Positions 31,692 through 40,362 of a DNA stretch of 64,000 nt are shown here, piece after piece. The stretch comes from Chryseobacterium rhizosphaerae (lineage in GTDB: Bacteria > Bacteroidota > Bacteroidia > Flavobacteriales > Weeksellaceae). Location: NCBI RefSeq assembly GCF_003385455.1, contig NZ_QNUF01000018.1:35157-99156 (forward strand), given 5' to 3'. Each line of letters starts with the position of its first letter. Within the stretch, counting starts at the first letter, position 1. Below the pieces are notes generated by a model. The model made no database searches and had not been told where the DNA came from. It saw nothing but the letters and a program-made list of their open reading frames with translations. The translations under genes were made by a program, and so were the position numbers.

Positions 31692-32879
31692 ATGAAAATA
31701 GTAGTAGGCCTCTCCGGAGGTGTAGATTCTAGTGTTACAGCATATTTGCTACAACAACAAGGTCACGAGGTAGTGGCTTTATTTATGAGAAACTGGAATG
31801 ATGCTTCCGTAACGTTAGAAGATGAATGTCCCTGGATTGAGGACAGCAACGATGCCTTAATGGTCGCTCAGAAGCTTGGGATTCCTTTCCAGGTGATTGA
31901 TATGAGCGAGCTGTATAAGGAACGTATTGTGGATTATATGTTTGCGGAATATGAGAAAGGAAGAACTCCGAATCCTGATGTTTTGTGTAACAGAGAAGTA
32001 AAGTTCGATGTTTTTATGAAAACAGCAATGTCTTTAGGTGCTGATAAAGTAGCTACAGGACATTATGCAAGAGTAAATTCCACTTTTGACGAAAACGGTA
32101 AAGAAATTTTCCATCTTTTAGCAGGAAAAGACAATAATAAGGATCAGTCTTATTTTCTTTGTCAGCTGAGCCAGGATCAACTGTCAAAAGCATTGTTCCC
32201 TATTGGAGAGCTTACAAAGCCTCAGGTAAGAGAGATTGCAAAAGAAATAGGGTTGGTAACAGCTGATAAAAAAGATTCTCAGGGATTATGTTTTATTGGA
32301 AAAGTAAGTCTTCCTCAGTTTTTACAGCAACAATTGAAACCTAAAGAGGGGGAAATCGTAGAGATCTTCAAAGATTCACCTCTGTTTTCTGAAGAAATAC
32401 CAGAATTTTCTTCCAAAGAGGAAGAGCTTATATTTTTATCGAGAAAGATTGATTATAAAAAAGCTGACGGAAAAGTAATCGGGAAGCATCAGGGAGCACA
32501 GTTTTTCACCATTGGACAAAGTAAAGGTCTAGGAATAGGTGGTCATAAAGAAAGCTGTTTTATTGTATCGAGAGATATGGAAAACAATATCATTTTTGTA
32601 GGCGAAGGAAGTCATTTTCCGGGACTATACAAAAAGGCTTTAAAAGTTGATAATGCTGAACTGCACTGGGTACGTGAAGATATGAAGCTGAAAAATGGGG
32701 AATCCATGGAAGTTATGTCGAGATTCAGATACAGACAGTCTTTGCAGAAAGCTACTTTATATCAGTTTGAAGATGCTTTTTATATTGAATTTGAGGAAGC
32801 TCAGTCTGCTATTGCTGAAGGACAGTTTGCCTCCTGGTATATTGATGACGAACTTATCGGAAGTGGCGTAATTGCATAG
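31692..32879 (+). CDS. mnmA: tRNA-specific 2-thiouridylase
   Basis: A 395-residue enzyme that makes 2-thiouridine at position 34 of tRNA-Lys, -Glu and -Gln. [17 protein letters not shown] (about residues 4-20) is the PP-loop ATP motif; the two catalytic cysteines are in [11 protein letters not shown] (about 102) and [10 protein letters not shown] (about 199). The conserved [23 protein letters not shown] and [21 protein letters not shown] follow. The length is about 35 residues above the E. coli protein because of a loop near residue 230. It is a single gene with its own -7 element. Confidence 0.96.
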   Translation: MKIVVGLSGGVDSSVTAYLLQQQGHEVVALFMRNWNDASVTLEDECPWIEDSNDALMVAQKLGIPFQVIDMSELYKERIVDYMFAEYEKGRTPNPDVLCNREVKFDVFMKTAMSLGADKVATGHYARVNSTFDENGKEIFHLLAGKDNNKDQSYFLCQLSQDQLSKALFPIGELTKPQVREIAKEIGLVTADKKDSQGLCFIGKVSLPQFLQQQLKPKEGEIVEIFKDSPLFSEEIPEFSSKEEELIFLSRKIDYKKADGKVIGKHQGAQFFTIGQSKGLGIGGHKESCFIVSRDMENNIIFVGEGSHFPGLYKKALKVDNAELHWVREDMKLKNGESMEVMSRFRYRQSLQKATLYQFEDAFYIEFEEAQSAIAEGQFASWYIDDELIGSGVIA

Positions 32880-33030
32880 CAGAGATCGGGAATCTAAATT
32901 TCAGGGAGATGAGTGGCTGTATGTATACTATATTGTCATATTCTTTGAAAAAGATTTTTTTTTGAAAGTTTTCTGTAACGTTTATCAAGTTGTTGTACTT
33001 ACTGAGTACATAACAATAAAAAATATTCCT

Positions 33031-33240
33031 ATGAAAACGACTACAAAAAACCAGTATGCTTATGCAAACAATATTCTGATCGCTTTAGTATCTGCCGTTT
33101 TTGGTTATAATCTATACCAGGCTATTGTACATCCTGATCATTCAAATATTGCATTAAGTCTCATTTTAGTGGTTCTTACTTCTATTATGGTCCGAAAATA
33201 CGGCAACAAACCTACAAAGGAAAAACAGAAAGATATATAA
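33031..33240 (+). CDS. Small two-helix membrane protein
   Basis: A 69-residue protein (MKTTTKNQYAYANNILIALV) with two hydrophobic helices (ANNILIALVSAVFGYNLYQAIV and NIALSLILVVLTSIMVRKY) and a basic KPTKEKQKD tail. The ORF is open from 32872, overlapping the mnmA stop, but the upstream part is a spurious extension through the intergenic region: the start at 33031 follows a TTG-rich promoter area and has the typical MK-rich beginning. Function unknown. A terminator follows. Confidence 0.55.
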   Translation: MKTTTKNQYAYANNILIALVSAVFGYNLYQAIVHPDHSNIALSLILVVLTSIMVRKYGNKPTKEKQKDI

Positions 33241-33253
33241 TATCTAAATATAG

Positions 33254-33284
33254 ATAAGCCCGAAGCTATTTTGTTTCGGGTTTA
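33254..33284. terminator. Terminator after the two-helix membrane protein gene
   Basis: ATAAGCCCGAA (33254-33264) pairs, with one G-U, with TTCGGGTTTAT (33274-33284), then TTTTTGG. It also lies just after the end of the convergent gene at 33302. Confidence 0.75.
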
Positions 33285-33301
33285 TTTTTGGATTAAGCCA
33301 A

Positions 33302-33652
33302 TTACTTGCGTGTATTCTTGAAATAAGATGGAATAAATACTGCTCCTGCAATGCATTCAAGAACCAGGATCATCACTAAAAAACCAATCGGCTTATCCAG
33401 CATTATTCCCCTGATCAGTTTTAAAATCCCTAAACCAAAAATGAAAGCCAGGCCATAAAAAGTGGTTTTTGAAACTGTTTCCTGAAATACTCTCAGTCCA
33501 AAAACGGAAGCATAAAAGCCCAGTAAAAGAATTAAGTAGAATGTTAGAAATTCGGGGCCTTTTAGAAAAATGGGATTAAAAGTCTGACATTCTGCCACAA
33601 GCCATATCAAACTGATGATAAACGGAGCTAAATGGATGATGTATTTTTTCAT
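33302..33652 (-). CDS. Hypothetical four-helix membrane protein
   Basis: A 116-residue integral membrane protein with hydrophobic segments IIHLAPFIISLIWLVAE, EFLTFYLILLLGFYASVFG, TFYGLAFIFGLGILKLIRGI and IGFLVMILVLECIAGAVFIPSYF. No family is recognised. It is probably co-transcribed with the Cys/Gly-tailed membrane protein, whose stop lies 24 bases upstream on the same strand. Confidence 0.6.
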   Translation of the reverse strand: MKKYIIHLAPFIISLIWLVAECQTFNPIFLKGPEFLTFYLILLLGFYASVFGLRVFQETVSKTTFYGLAFIFGLGILKLIRGIMLDKPIGFLVMILVLECIAGAVFIPSYFKNTRK

Positions 33653-33676
33653 AATTCTTGTTTTAATTGGTATTTC

Positions 33677-34381
33677 TTACCCACCACATCCTCCGCAGCC
33701 ACCACAACCGCCTCCGCAACCTCCTCCTCCACAACTGCTTCCTCCACAACCGGTTCCGGAATCATTGCCGTTTTTAGCTTTATTTTCCTGAAATGTGGTA
33801 GCAATGAGGCTGATGATAAAAATGACAGCGATTGAAAGTATCACGGATCCCAGGGTTATGACAATCTCACCGAGACAGGATGACAATGTTGAAAGCATAA
33901 CCAGTAACGGTATGAAGCGAAGCTTTTTCCACCAACTCCTCCAATTTTGCTTTTCTCCTTGCTGAAGCCAGATATCGGAGGGGGCCTCCAGTTGGAAAAT
34001 CTCTTTGTAGCTTTTCAGGGTTTCTGAAAACCAATCCCGATGTTTTGTAATCTCCTTTGTTCCTCCTTTTGAAGGGTGATGATGAAGATTTCTTTTTAAA
34101 ATATCAGGACAAAATTCTTCCCAGTAATTTTGAGTGTAAATCAAATGCATATGCCATACTTTATCTACTATTTTGCTTGGGGAAGCCCCATTCGGAAGTA
34201 TACAGCAGAGATATACAAATTTTTTATATTCTTCAATTGCTTTCCGGGCAAAATCTACCGTCCAGTTTTCTTCTTTTGCCAGTTTTTTGGAAAAAGGAAA
34301 ATCGGCATCAGGGGCGTCTAAGGAAAATCCCTGGATCCTGCTCCAAAGAGACTCGTCTTGTAATACCATTTTTGTTTCCAT
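33677..34381 (-). CDS. GRDP-like domain membrane protein with Cys/Gly-only C-terminal tail
   Basis: A 234-residue protein with three parts. Residues 1-125 resemble the glycine-rich-domain-protein-like (GRDP-like) family: SLWSRIQGFSLD, DFARKAIEEYKKFVYLCCI, SPSKIVDKVWHMHLIYTQNYWEEFC and the HHHPSKGG segment. Residues about 157-200 form two adjacent hydrophobic helices (LRFIPLLVMLSTLSSCLGEI, LGSVILSIAVIFIISLIAT). The last 25 residues are almost only Gly and Cys, in units of GCGG/CGGGG. The start at 34381 (METKMVLQDESL) is favoured over the earlier ATG at 34408. The tail looks like the Cys-Gly tails of TIGR04222-type membrane proteins of unknown role, or a metal-binding tail. Confidence 0.6.
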   Translation of the reverse strand: METKMVLQDESLWSRIQGFSLDAPDADFPFSKKLAKEENWTVDFARKAIEEYKKFVYLCCILPNGASPSKIVDKVWHMHLIYTQNYWEEFCPDILKRNLHHHPSKGGTKEITKHRDWFSETLKSYKEIFQLEAPSDIWLQQGEKQNWRSWWKKLRFIPLLVMLSTLSSCLGEIVITLGSVILSIAVIFIISLIATTFQENKAKNGNDSGTGCGGSSCGGGGCGGGCGGCGGCGG

Positions 34382-34527
34382 TGTTTTGATTTTAATTTTT
34401 CTACTCAAATATCTATTGATTTTAAAATATAAAAGTCTTCCAATAGTCTCATTTGGATCGATAAAAATCTTAAATTAGTCTTACAGAATTCCGAACTCCA
34501 TCTGAAACCTAAAAAGAAAATAAACAG

Positions 34528-35424
34528 ATGAAAAAAGAAGATATTTTACACCTTGAGAAGCTCATGAACTTCTTAAGCCGGCAATTTTTAAAGAAAAACC
34601 ATTGGCAAGACGTTACCAAAACGGAATGGTCTTACATTAGTGCAGAAATTAATGACCTTATTATCAGTGATTATTCTGAAAAAGAGATAAAAAAAGATCC
34701 GGATCTCTTAGGGTTGAATTACCTTTATGAACACTTGATTATCAATAAATTAAAGAAATATCACCACAACGAAAACGCTGTTCTAAGCCGCCCCAATCTG
34801 GCAAAGATAAGTTTGATTGTCAGGGTTTTAGGCTACTCAAATTATATAGATTTTATTAATTCCAATACGGAAGCTTTTAATTTTAATGATCTTAAAATTG
34901 ATATGAATAATGCAGCCCCGAATACCGCTCTTTTAGACCGATTGGTGGGCTGTTGGTATTCTTATAACAGAAATCTTCCGGAAAACCCCTTACTGGCCAA
35001 AGAAGACAGGATCTGGCGCTCCGCCATGGAGATCTACAAATCCGAAACCACGGGAGAATACTTTATTGAAAGAAGCGGAGGTGACCATCATAAATATTTC
35101 GGGAAAGTGACCGCTTATTCGGATTATGTTTTTATTATCATGAACAGCAATACTTTTATCCGTCAGAGGCATTTTGTTTCCAGAATAAAAGATATCAAAG
35201 AAAAGCTTAAAAATCCGGACTATAAGCTGCACGAACTTCATTTCATCAGCACCTGTATCAGTTTTAATCAGGAGCCTATAGCCTTATTTGAAATCTTCCG
35301 GAAAGCAGACCGAAAAAATTTTATTTCAGATTCCATCAGTTTTCCGATAGACAGTGATGAGATCCCCGAGTCCATATTAAAACAGCTTGAAGACACTGAA
35401 GCTAACAGAATAGATTACAGGTAA
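34528..35424 (+). CDS. Hypothetical protein
   Basis: A 298-residue soluble protein with no recognised domain. The N-terminal third is helical and charged (HLEKLMNFLSRQFLKKNHWQDV, DYSEKEIKKDPDLLGLNYLYEHLIINKLKKYH). The central part contains LVGCWYSYNRNLPENPLLAKEDRIWRSAMEIYKSETTGEYFIERSG, where 'GCWYSY' and the Trp-rich beta pattern suggest a lipocalin-like or beta-sandwich fold. The C-terminal part is strongly alternating. No signal peptide. It lies divergent from the Cys/Gly-tailed gene with a 146-base gap. Confidence 0.6.
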   Translation: MKKEDILHLEKLMNFLSRQFLKKNHWQDVTKTEWSYISAEINDLIISDYSEKEIKKDPDLLGLNYLYEHLIINKLKKYHHNENAVLSRPNLAKISLIVRVLGYSNYIDFINSNTEAFNFNDLKIDMNNAAPNTALLDRLVGCWYSYNRNLPENPLLAKEDRIWRSAMEIYKSETTGEYFIERSGGDHHKYFGKVTAYSDYVFIIMNSNTFIRQRHFVSRIKDIKEKLKNPDYKLHELHFISTCISFNQEPIALFEIFRKADRKNFISDSISFPIDSDEIPESILKQLEDTEANRIDYR

Positions 35425-35704
35425 TTGAATAAAATATTGTGGCTTTCAAAATTCGGGATAAGTGATTAGATCCCGAGGTGCAAAGAGGAAAACAGGAAGA
35501 ACTTGTCTTTTTATTCACTTCTGAAACTGAACTATGACCACATTTTTATCTTTAAAAACTACGCTCTTCCCGCCTTCAAAAATTCAAGTTGATACAAGGT
35601 GTCTCTCCTATGCCAAGAATACATTTAAATGCTTAAAATCTGTGCATTACAGTAATAATTACATACATTAATAGTTCTAATTATAAACCCTTAATTATCT
35701 TATT

Positions 35705-36931
35705 ATGGAATATTATGAATTATATGAAGTTTTGAAAAGTCATTTTGATTCCCAAAAAAGGTATACAGAAATAAGGGATTTAAATGTGACCATAGAATCT
35801 ATTCCTTTCTTATCAAAAGCCTCAGGATTATTGTATGGATCTTCCAATTCCGAATGCATAAGACACCATCACCAACCGGAAATCAATGAGAAAGCGTATT
35901 TGGTGTATGATCAGCCTTCGATAGATACAAAGGACTTTGACATAGACTGCAACAAAAATTTTGAATATTATATTCTTAAAAGAGCTGATGTGAAAACAGC
36001 GAAAGGAAGTATTATTTTTTTCCATGGGCTGAATGAAAAGAAGTGGGATAAATATCTACCCTGGGCCTACGAGCTTGCTCAACGAACGCATAAGGCTATT
36101 ATTCTGTTTCCCATCGCCTTCCATATGAATCGTGCTGATCCCATCTGGAGTGACCGTCAGCATATGACAGATATTGTCAACTTCAGGAAAGAAAGATATC
36201 CTGAAAACACTAATTATTCTTTTGTCAATGCGGCAATAAGTTCCAGACTGGAAGCCCATCCGCAAAGAATTTTCTGGTCAGGATTACAGACTTATTCTGA
36301 TATGATCGAAGTGATCAAAGACATTAAAAACAATAAAATAAATAGTATTTCTGCAGATGCCAGCTTAGACCTATTTGGGTATTCTATTGGGTCTTTCCTT
36401 TCCATGATTATCAAAATGGCTGATCCGGGAGGCTATTTTTCACAGTCCAGACTTTTTTGTTTTTGTGGAGGAATGACGATTGACAGGATGTTTCCGATCT
36501 CAAAATATATTATGGATGCTCAGTCTGCTATTAAAGTCCAGTCTGCCTTTACTGAGTTATTAATTTCAGATTTTAAAACAGACAAACGGTTAAAGCACTA
36601 CCAAAATGAGGCGTTACATCCACAGGAAAGCTGGTTTAAAAAGATGCTCAGATATAATTATTTTCAAAAAGAAAGGGAAGACAGAATCCGGGAGCTTCAG
36701 TCACAGATAAAGGTATATGTACTGGAACAGGATCATGTTGCCCCTCCTATTGAAGCTTTGAACACGTTACAGGGAGGCTACAGAGATATTGATGTGGAAG
36801 TTGAGATCAAGGATTTTCCTTTTGAGTATTCTCATATGGTGCCCTTCCCCCTCACCCATAAAAATAAGAAAGAAGTTACCACTGGTTTTCATGAGTTTAT
36901 AAAATCAGCCAGTGATTTTTACGGGCAATAA
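35705..36931 (+). CDS. DUF6051-type alpha/beta-hydrolase-like protein
   Basis: A 408-residue cytoplasmic protein with an alpha/beta-hydrolase core. GSIIFFHGLNEKKWDKYLPWAYELAQRTH (oxyanion-region strand, about residues 101-130) and LDLFGYSIGSFLSMIIKMA (nucleophile elbow G-Y-S-I-G, about 222-240) are clear. A Tyr-Pro/Asp-rich insertion with WSDRQHMTDIVNF and the final FPFEYSHMVPFPLTHKNKKEV (catalytic-His region) match proteins annotated as DUF6051. No signal peptide. The substrate is unknown. It is preceded by a 280-base gap without other genes. Confidence 0.7.
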   Translation: MEYYELYEVLKSHFDSQKRYTEIRDLNVTIESIPFLSKASGLLYGSSNSECIRHHHQPEINEKAYLVYDQPSIDTKDFDIDCNKNFEYYILKRADVKTAKGSIIFFHGLNEKKWDKYLPWAYELAQRTHKAIILFPIAFHMNRADPIWSDRQHMTDIVNFRKERYPENTNYSFVNAAISSRLEAHPQRIFWSGLQTYSDMIEVIKDIKNNKINSISADASLDLFGYSIGSFLSMIIKMADPGGYFSQSRLFCFCGGMTIDRMFPISKYIMDAQSAIKVQSAFTELLISDFKTDKRLKHYQNEALHPQESWFKKMLRYNYFQKEREDRIRELQSQIKVYVLEQDHVAPPIEALNTLQGGYRDIDVEVEIKDFPFEYSHMVPFPLTHKNKKEVTTGFHEFIKSASDFYGQ

Positions 36932-37150
36932 GCTCCTCTTAATCCATAGTTTGGAGCCGATAAAAGAGTTCAGCTTTGAGGATAAAAGATCTCAAGAAAA
37001 AACTTAAAAAATAGAATAATAAGGTCCATGATTATGTTTTAATAGGTTAAATATTTACGTGAGAATAACTCATGTAATCACTTGAAATTATTTCCATTAC
37101 ACTTTAAAAACATAAGCTTCCCTCACATTAAAAGCATTGGCTTCCCAATC

Positions 37151-37894
37151 CTAACTTACCAGCCAATCTTTAAAGTCTTTGACGCGATCTCTGCTTACTG
37201 TAATTTCTTCGTCCGGCTGAAATGCAAGGTCCACTTTGTAATAAGGTGAGGTATGAATGTTTTTAATAAAATCAGAATTGATAATAAACTGCCTGTTTAC
37301 TCTGAAAAACTTTTTCTCTTCCAGAATATCTTCCAGTTCATCCAATGTAAAATCTGAAGGATAAGTGCGTTCCTGTGTCTGAAGGTAGACGATTTTGTTT
37401 TCACTGAAAAAACAGCTGATTTCCTCTGTCTGCACAATCTTCAGGTTATATCCAATCTTTACCAATACCCTGGAAAGAGTAGATTTTTCCTTTTTGATCA
37501 GCTGCTTGATATCCTGAGAGCCTGTTGTATTGTCTGCCGGAATAAATGATTTAAATTTCTCCACAGCTCCCGAAAGGTCTTCTTCCAATATAGGTTTTAA
37601 AAGATAGTCTATACTGTTTAATTTAAATGCTTTCAGGGTATACTGATCAAAAGCTGTGGTATAAATGATAAAACCTTTGGTAGGTATTTTTTCAAATATA
37701 TCGAAAGACAATCCGTCACCTAAAACAATGTCTGAAAATATCAGCTGGGGATGTTCATTTTCCGTGAACCATTCTACTCCTTCATCCACAGATTCTATTT
37801 TGGCAACGACCTCAATTTCAGGAAAATTGCTTAACATTCTTTCCAGTTTTCTGGAAGCTGGTTTTTCGTCTTCGATAATGACAGTTCTGATCAT
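37151..37894 (-). CDS. LytTR-family response regulator
   Basis: A 247-residue two-component response regulator. The receiver domain has IIEDEKPASRKLERML (acidic pocket), PQLIFSDIVLGDGLSF (phospho-Asp near residue 55), TAFDQYTLKAFKLNSIDYLLKPI (conserved Thr and Lys). The C-terminal LytTR DNA-binding domain (about residues 140-247) has VKIGYNLKIVQTEEISCFFSENKIVYLQT and FFRVNRQFIINSDFI. It is last in a transcript with two 2TM genes (gap 59 bases). Its cognate kinase lies 12.5 kb away at 50431-51762 because of an intervening island. Confidence 0.93.
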   Translation of the reverse strand: MIRTVIIEDEKPASRKLERMLSNFPEIEVVAKIESVDEGVEWFTENEHPQLIFSDIVLGDGLSFDIFEKIPTKGFIIYTTAFDQYTLKAFKLNSIDYLLKPILEEDLSGAVEKFKSFIPADNTTGSQDIKQLIKKEKSTLSRVLVKIGYNLKIVQTEEISCFFSENKIVYLQTQERTYPSDFTLDELEDILEEKKFFRVNRQFIINSDFIKNIHTSPYYKVDLAFQPDEEITVSRDRVKDFKDWLVS

Positions 37895-37953
37895 CAGGTT
37901 ATTCGTTTTAATTTCAGTTTTTAGGAAATAAAGTTAAATAAAAGCAGACAGTT

Positions 37954-38229
37954 TTAAAAATCTATTGGCTTTTTGTTTTTTCCAAGCTCTTTCTCGATCA
38001 GCTCTTTCTCCCATTCGGCATCAAAAACAAATAGTTTTACTGCTTTTATCGTAAGAATTATCGCCCAAATTATCAGAAAAAGATGTCCGCTGAATATGTT
38101 AATTCCTGCAAAATGATCTTTCAAAAAGTCATTAAGAAGAATGATTCCTGCTATGATACCAAACCATAAAAGACTTTTATAGAACTTTTTGATCTTATTC
38201 ACTCTTTCGTATGCTGTATTGTAATCCAT
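37954..38229 (-). CDS. 2TM-domain protein
   Basis: A 91-residue protein of the 2TM family. A short charged N-terminus carries the signature AYERVNKIKKFYKSLLWFG, followed by two hydrophobic helices (GIIAGIILLNDFL, HLFLIIWAIILTIKAVKLFVF) and a charged tail (WEKELIEKELGKNKK). Proteins of this family are found beside LytS/LytTR two-component systems in Flavobacteriia, and the same domain is attached to the kinase of this system. It is encoded between the second 2TM gene and the response regulator. Confidence 0.88.
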   Translation of the reverse strand: MDYNTAYERVNKIKKFYKSLLWFGIIAGIILLNDFLKDHFAGINIFSGHLFLIIWAIILTIKAVKLFVFDAEWEKELIEKELGKNKKPIDF

Positions 38230-38253
38230 GATTGTTATCTGTTTTAAAAATGA

Positions 38254-38550
38254 TTATAATGTTTTTGTTTTTCCTTTCTCCTCAGCCATTAATTCTCTGA
38301 TCTTTTTCTCTTCCCAATTTTTTCCGATTCCGAAGACATTAACCGCATGGAAGGCAATTCCAATCCCCCAGCCAAGCATTGGCCATAAAAACCATAAATA
38401 TCCGGGAGCCGTCAAAAGATTCAGTGCTGCTAAAAAAGGAATAACCAGGCAGAACGAGGTAAGGTTCCCGTAGAATTCTTTTAATTCTTTTACTCTTTTG
38501 GAAGCTTTTTGGTAGGCTAGTGTTTCTTTACTTGATGATAAAATTTCCAT
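38254..38550 (-). CDS. 2TM-domain protein
   Basis: A 98-residue 2TM protein: AYQKASKRVKELKEFYGNL, two hydrophobic helices (SFCLVIPFLAALNLLTAPGYLWFLWPMLGWGIGIAFHAVNVF) and the KNWEEKKIRELMAEEKGK tail. It closely resembles the C-terminal part of the kinase at 50431 and the protein at 50133, indicating gene duplication within the system. It is first in the 2TM-2TM-regulator transcript. A TACATTTG promoter and a double LytTR-like box lie just upstream. Confidence 0.9.
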   Translation of the reverse strand: MEILSSSKETLAYQKASKRVKELKEFYGNLTSFCLVIPFLAALNLLTAPGYLWFLWPMLGWGIGIAFHAVNVFGIGKNWEEKKIRELMAEEKGKTKTL

Positions 38551-38591
38551 AATACGTTGTTTTTAAGGTTAGTAATTTGTTTTTGCTGATT

Positions 38592-38664
38592 CAAATGTAT
38601 GAAGGAAAACAGCCCTGTATCAACTTTATATTACCGAATGGTAGAATATGCTATCCGAATGGTA
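38592..38664 (-). promoter_or_regulatory. Promoter and double LytTR-like box upstream of the 2TM-2TM-regulator transcript
   Basis: Plus-strand reading: TTACCGAATGGTA (38631-38643) and TATCCGAATGGTA (38652-38664), 21 bp apart. The minus-strand TACATTTG at 38592-38599 is a -7 element, separated from the nearer box by 31 nt. The same arrangement occurs at 51779-51850 and 54911-54982. Confidence 0.75.
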
Positions 38665-38861
38665 AAAGTCCGGGAATTAACAGAAATATTGTTTTCAGAA
38701 AATGCAAGACAGTAAAGGATTTCCACCTATTCTGCTGTTGTAAAGACATAAAGATTTTATCTGCCATAAAATGACATAACGCTAAAGCCCTGATGTGTGG
38801 AAACTGATTTGTAAATGACTATACTTTAGAAAGATCCAGGATTGAAATTTGGATTAAATAA

Positions 38862-39053
38862 AAACCTTGGGGAAGTGATAGGAATCTTGATCAGGCTAAA
38901 AATGTGTATAACGATGCCTACAAACAGCTTCACACAGGTAATGACAACCTTATCATTCAGACTCAAAAACTTAAATCTCTGGGCATTAAAAACAAAAAAG
39001 ATCTTCTTCCAAGTCTTATTGATAATAGCAATATCTCAGCCCCTGAAAGTTAA
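38862..39053 (+). pseudogene. rmuC: 3' remnant of rmuC (DNA recombination protein)
   Basis: Reading this frame gives NLDQAKNVYNDAYKQLHTGN (from 38883), then DNLIIQTQKLKSLGIKN, a Lys/Leu/Pro segment (KKDLLPSLID) and the stop at 39051-39053. This is the form of the RmuC C-terminus ('A-x-x-x-Y-x-x-A-x-x-Q-L-x-x-G-x-x-N-L-I/V...K-L-K-x-L-G'). The frame is closed by a stop at 38859-38861 and the nuclease core is missing, so only about 63 codons remain. A shorter similar stretch lies at the other edge of the island (50001-50042). Confidence 0.6.
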
Positions 39054-39205
39054 TTCTTATGAAGAAAATCATATATACATCCGGTATGGTTTTTTAATCC
39101 CTTATTTTTTAGCTGCTTTGACTGTTTTCTTCATAAACAGTTGTAAAAATATTTATACAAATTGTTTTTATGATTTCTTATCAGAAGCATTTAAATAAAT
39201 TTAGT

Positions 39206-39610
39206 CTAATTCTTTAATAAATTTTCAATCAATTTATTTTGTATCGCCATTAGTTGAGCTATTTGTTCCTGTTGCTTCGTAAGCTGCTCTTGGTTTTGAA
39301 TCAAATTTTCTAAAACACTTTCAGAAATTGTATTATGGATGGTAACAGTACTATAAATATTTCCAACAGCAGAATTATGATTATTATCGGTATTGTTTTG
39401 AACTATTTGATCATCCAGAAAATATTGCGGTTCTATTTTAAAAAAATCCGCTATTTTTTGCATAAAAAGAAAATCTATCTTTTCTATCAATCCATTTTCG
39501 ATCTTGCTAAGATAGCTTTGGGAAATGTTTAAATGGTACGCCAGATCTTCCTGAGAAATTTCTTTCTGCTCCCTTAATTTTTTTATTTTGAAACCTATAC
39601 CGTTATTCAT
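39206..39610 (-). CDS. XRE-family transcriptional regulator
   Basis: A 134-residue DNA-binding protein: helix-turn-helix IGFKIKKLREQKEISQEDLAYHLNISQSYLSKIENGLIE at residues 5-43, a short IADFFKIEPQYFL segment and a C-terminal coiled coil (ENLIQNQEQLTKQQEQIAQLMAIQNKLIENLLKN) likely for dimerisation. It stands at the left part of the accessory island, divergent from the T9SS/Rhs operon (752-base gap). A TACCTTTA -7 element and an inverted repeat TATTCC-AAAC-GGAATA lie upstream, suggesting autoregulation. Confidence 0.85.
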   Translation of the reverse strand: MNNGIGFKIKKLREQKEISQEDLAYHLNISQSYLSKIENGLIEKIDFLFMQKIADFFKIEPQYFLDDQIVQNNTDNNHNSAVGNIYSTVTIHNTISESVLENLIQNQEQLTKQQEQIAQLMAIQNKLIENLLKN

Positions 39611-39629
39611 ATTCCATAATTTTAAAATG

Positions 39630-39673
39630 TAAAGGTAATCTTTTTACTGAAAGTTTTTATTCCAAACGGAATA
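39630..39673 (-). promoter_or_regulatory. XRE promoter with an operator-like inverted repeat
   Basis: The minus-strand TACCTTTA at 39630-39637 is one base off TAnnTTTG. TATTCC (39658-39663), spacer AAAC and GGAATA (39668-39673) form a 6-bp inverted repeat around the -33 region. Confidence 0.45.
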
Positions 39674-39943
39674 GTATTTTATTCATATTGGAATTGTGGC
39701 TTAGAAAATTATTTAACATTTTTAAGAAAAGTTTTGCGAAATGCTTTTTTATAAGAATTCCAACCATGCAAATAGTAGTATAAAAGTGTATAAAAATTCA
39801 TAGATAAATAGCTCTTCGATAGGCTCATTAATGATCTTGTTGAATGTGGGTATTTAATTTTTTTTTCAAGTATAATAAAATACGACTAGTTCTGTCGCTA
39901 TCGCTTAGTAGCTTTGTTTTTAAGAAAAAAAATTGAAAAATAA

Positions 39944-40084
39944 AAGACACGAAATGAAAAAATAGGAATACAATTTCGACTTTATTACCGTAAAAATCCG
40001 GATGTAAAAGACGGTAATTTTACGTATTTCAGAGTTCTTATACAATGTGTAAGTTCACCTGAAGAAAAAACAATAACAAATGAG
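39944..40084 (+). pseudogene. Degenerate fragment, possibly of a tyrosine recombinase N-terminus
   Basis: A closed frame of 46 codons reads GIQFRLYYRKNPDVKDGNFT, then YFRVLIQCVSSPEEKTITNE before a stop. The 'F-x-L-Y-Y-R-K-x-x-x-x-K-D-G' spacing is reminiscent of the SAM-like N-terminus of Bacteroidota phage/conjugative-element integrases (Arm-DNA-bind). There is no start codon and no catalytic domain, so the call is weak. Confidence 0.25.
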
Positions 40085-40307
40085 TGAAAAGAAGTTCGGT
40101 TATTACGCTTAATTTCTTGTATGCACAATGTAAGGAGTCTCCTTGTTTATTATGTGCAGGGCTTTAAAAGCCTTAAGGTCTCTAAAGACTATCGATTGCA
40201 AAACCTGATTTTTGATCAGGCTACACACCATTTTTCAAAATAAATTTGTATGAAAGTATTCTATCATTCAGGATAACAAATCCTGTCGACAAAACTGCAC
40301 AAAACAC

Positions 40308-40347
40308 AATTCCCTCAATTGGGAATTATTTCTAATTTTTATCTTCA
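40308..40347 (+). promoter_or_regulatory. Palindrome and possible promoter of the T9SS/Rhs operon
   Basis: AATTCCC-TCAATT-GGGAATT (40308-40327) is a 7-bp inverted repeat. A TTG at 40319-40321 and TATCTTCA at 40340-40347 (TAnnTTTG with two mismatches) are spaced 18 bases. The palindrome overlaps the -33 part and shares ATTCC...GGAAT with the XRE operator. Confidence 0.4.
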
Positions 40348-40362
40348 CAAAAAAATCAACAA

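Larger units (their letters stand above)
39611..40362. other. Long non-coding region between the XRE gene and the T9SS/Rhs operon
   Basis: These 752 bases hold no intact gene. They include the XRE promoter/operator (39630-39673), a closed 47-codon fragment (39944-40084), a hairpin-forming stretch with TGCACA (40122-40127)/TGTGCA (40153-40158) and AAGGA/TCCTT inside, a CCTGAT/ATCAGG hairpin at 40204-40220, a good TAAATTTG -7 element (40241-40248) and the palindrome/promoter before 40363. Confidence 0.6.

Noticed and set aside
32872..33030. Upstream extension of the small membrane protein into the mnmA stop
   Set aside because: The extension is intergenic-like, and the ATG at 33031 gives a compact membrane protein with its own upstream promoter area.
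33677..33770. Short repeats in the Cys/Gly tail as a CRISPR or tandem non-coding array
   Set aside because: The units are coding, in frame, 6-12 bases long and without spacers.
38842..39198. 118-codon plus-strand frame over the left island edge
   Set aside because: A different frame in the same DNA gives the RmuC C-terminus, which is far more protein-like; this one has odd composition and no start signal.
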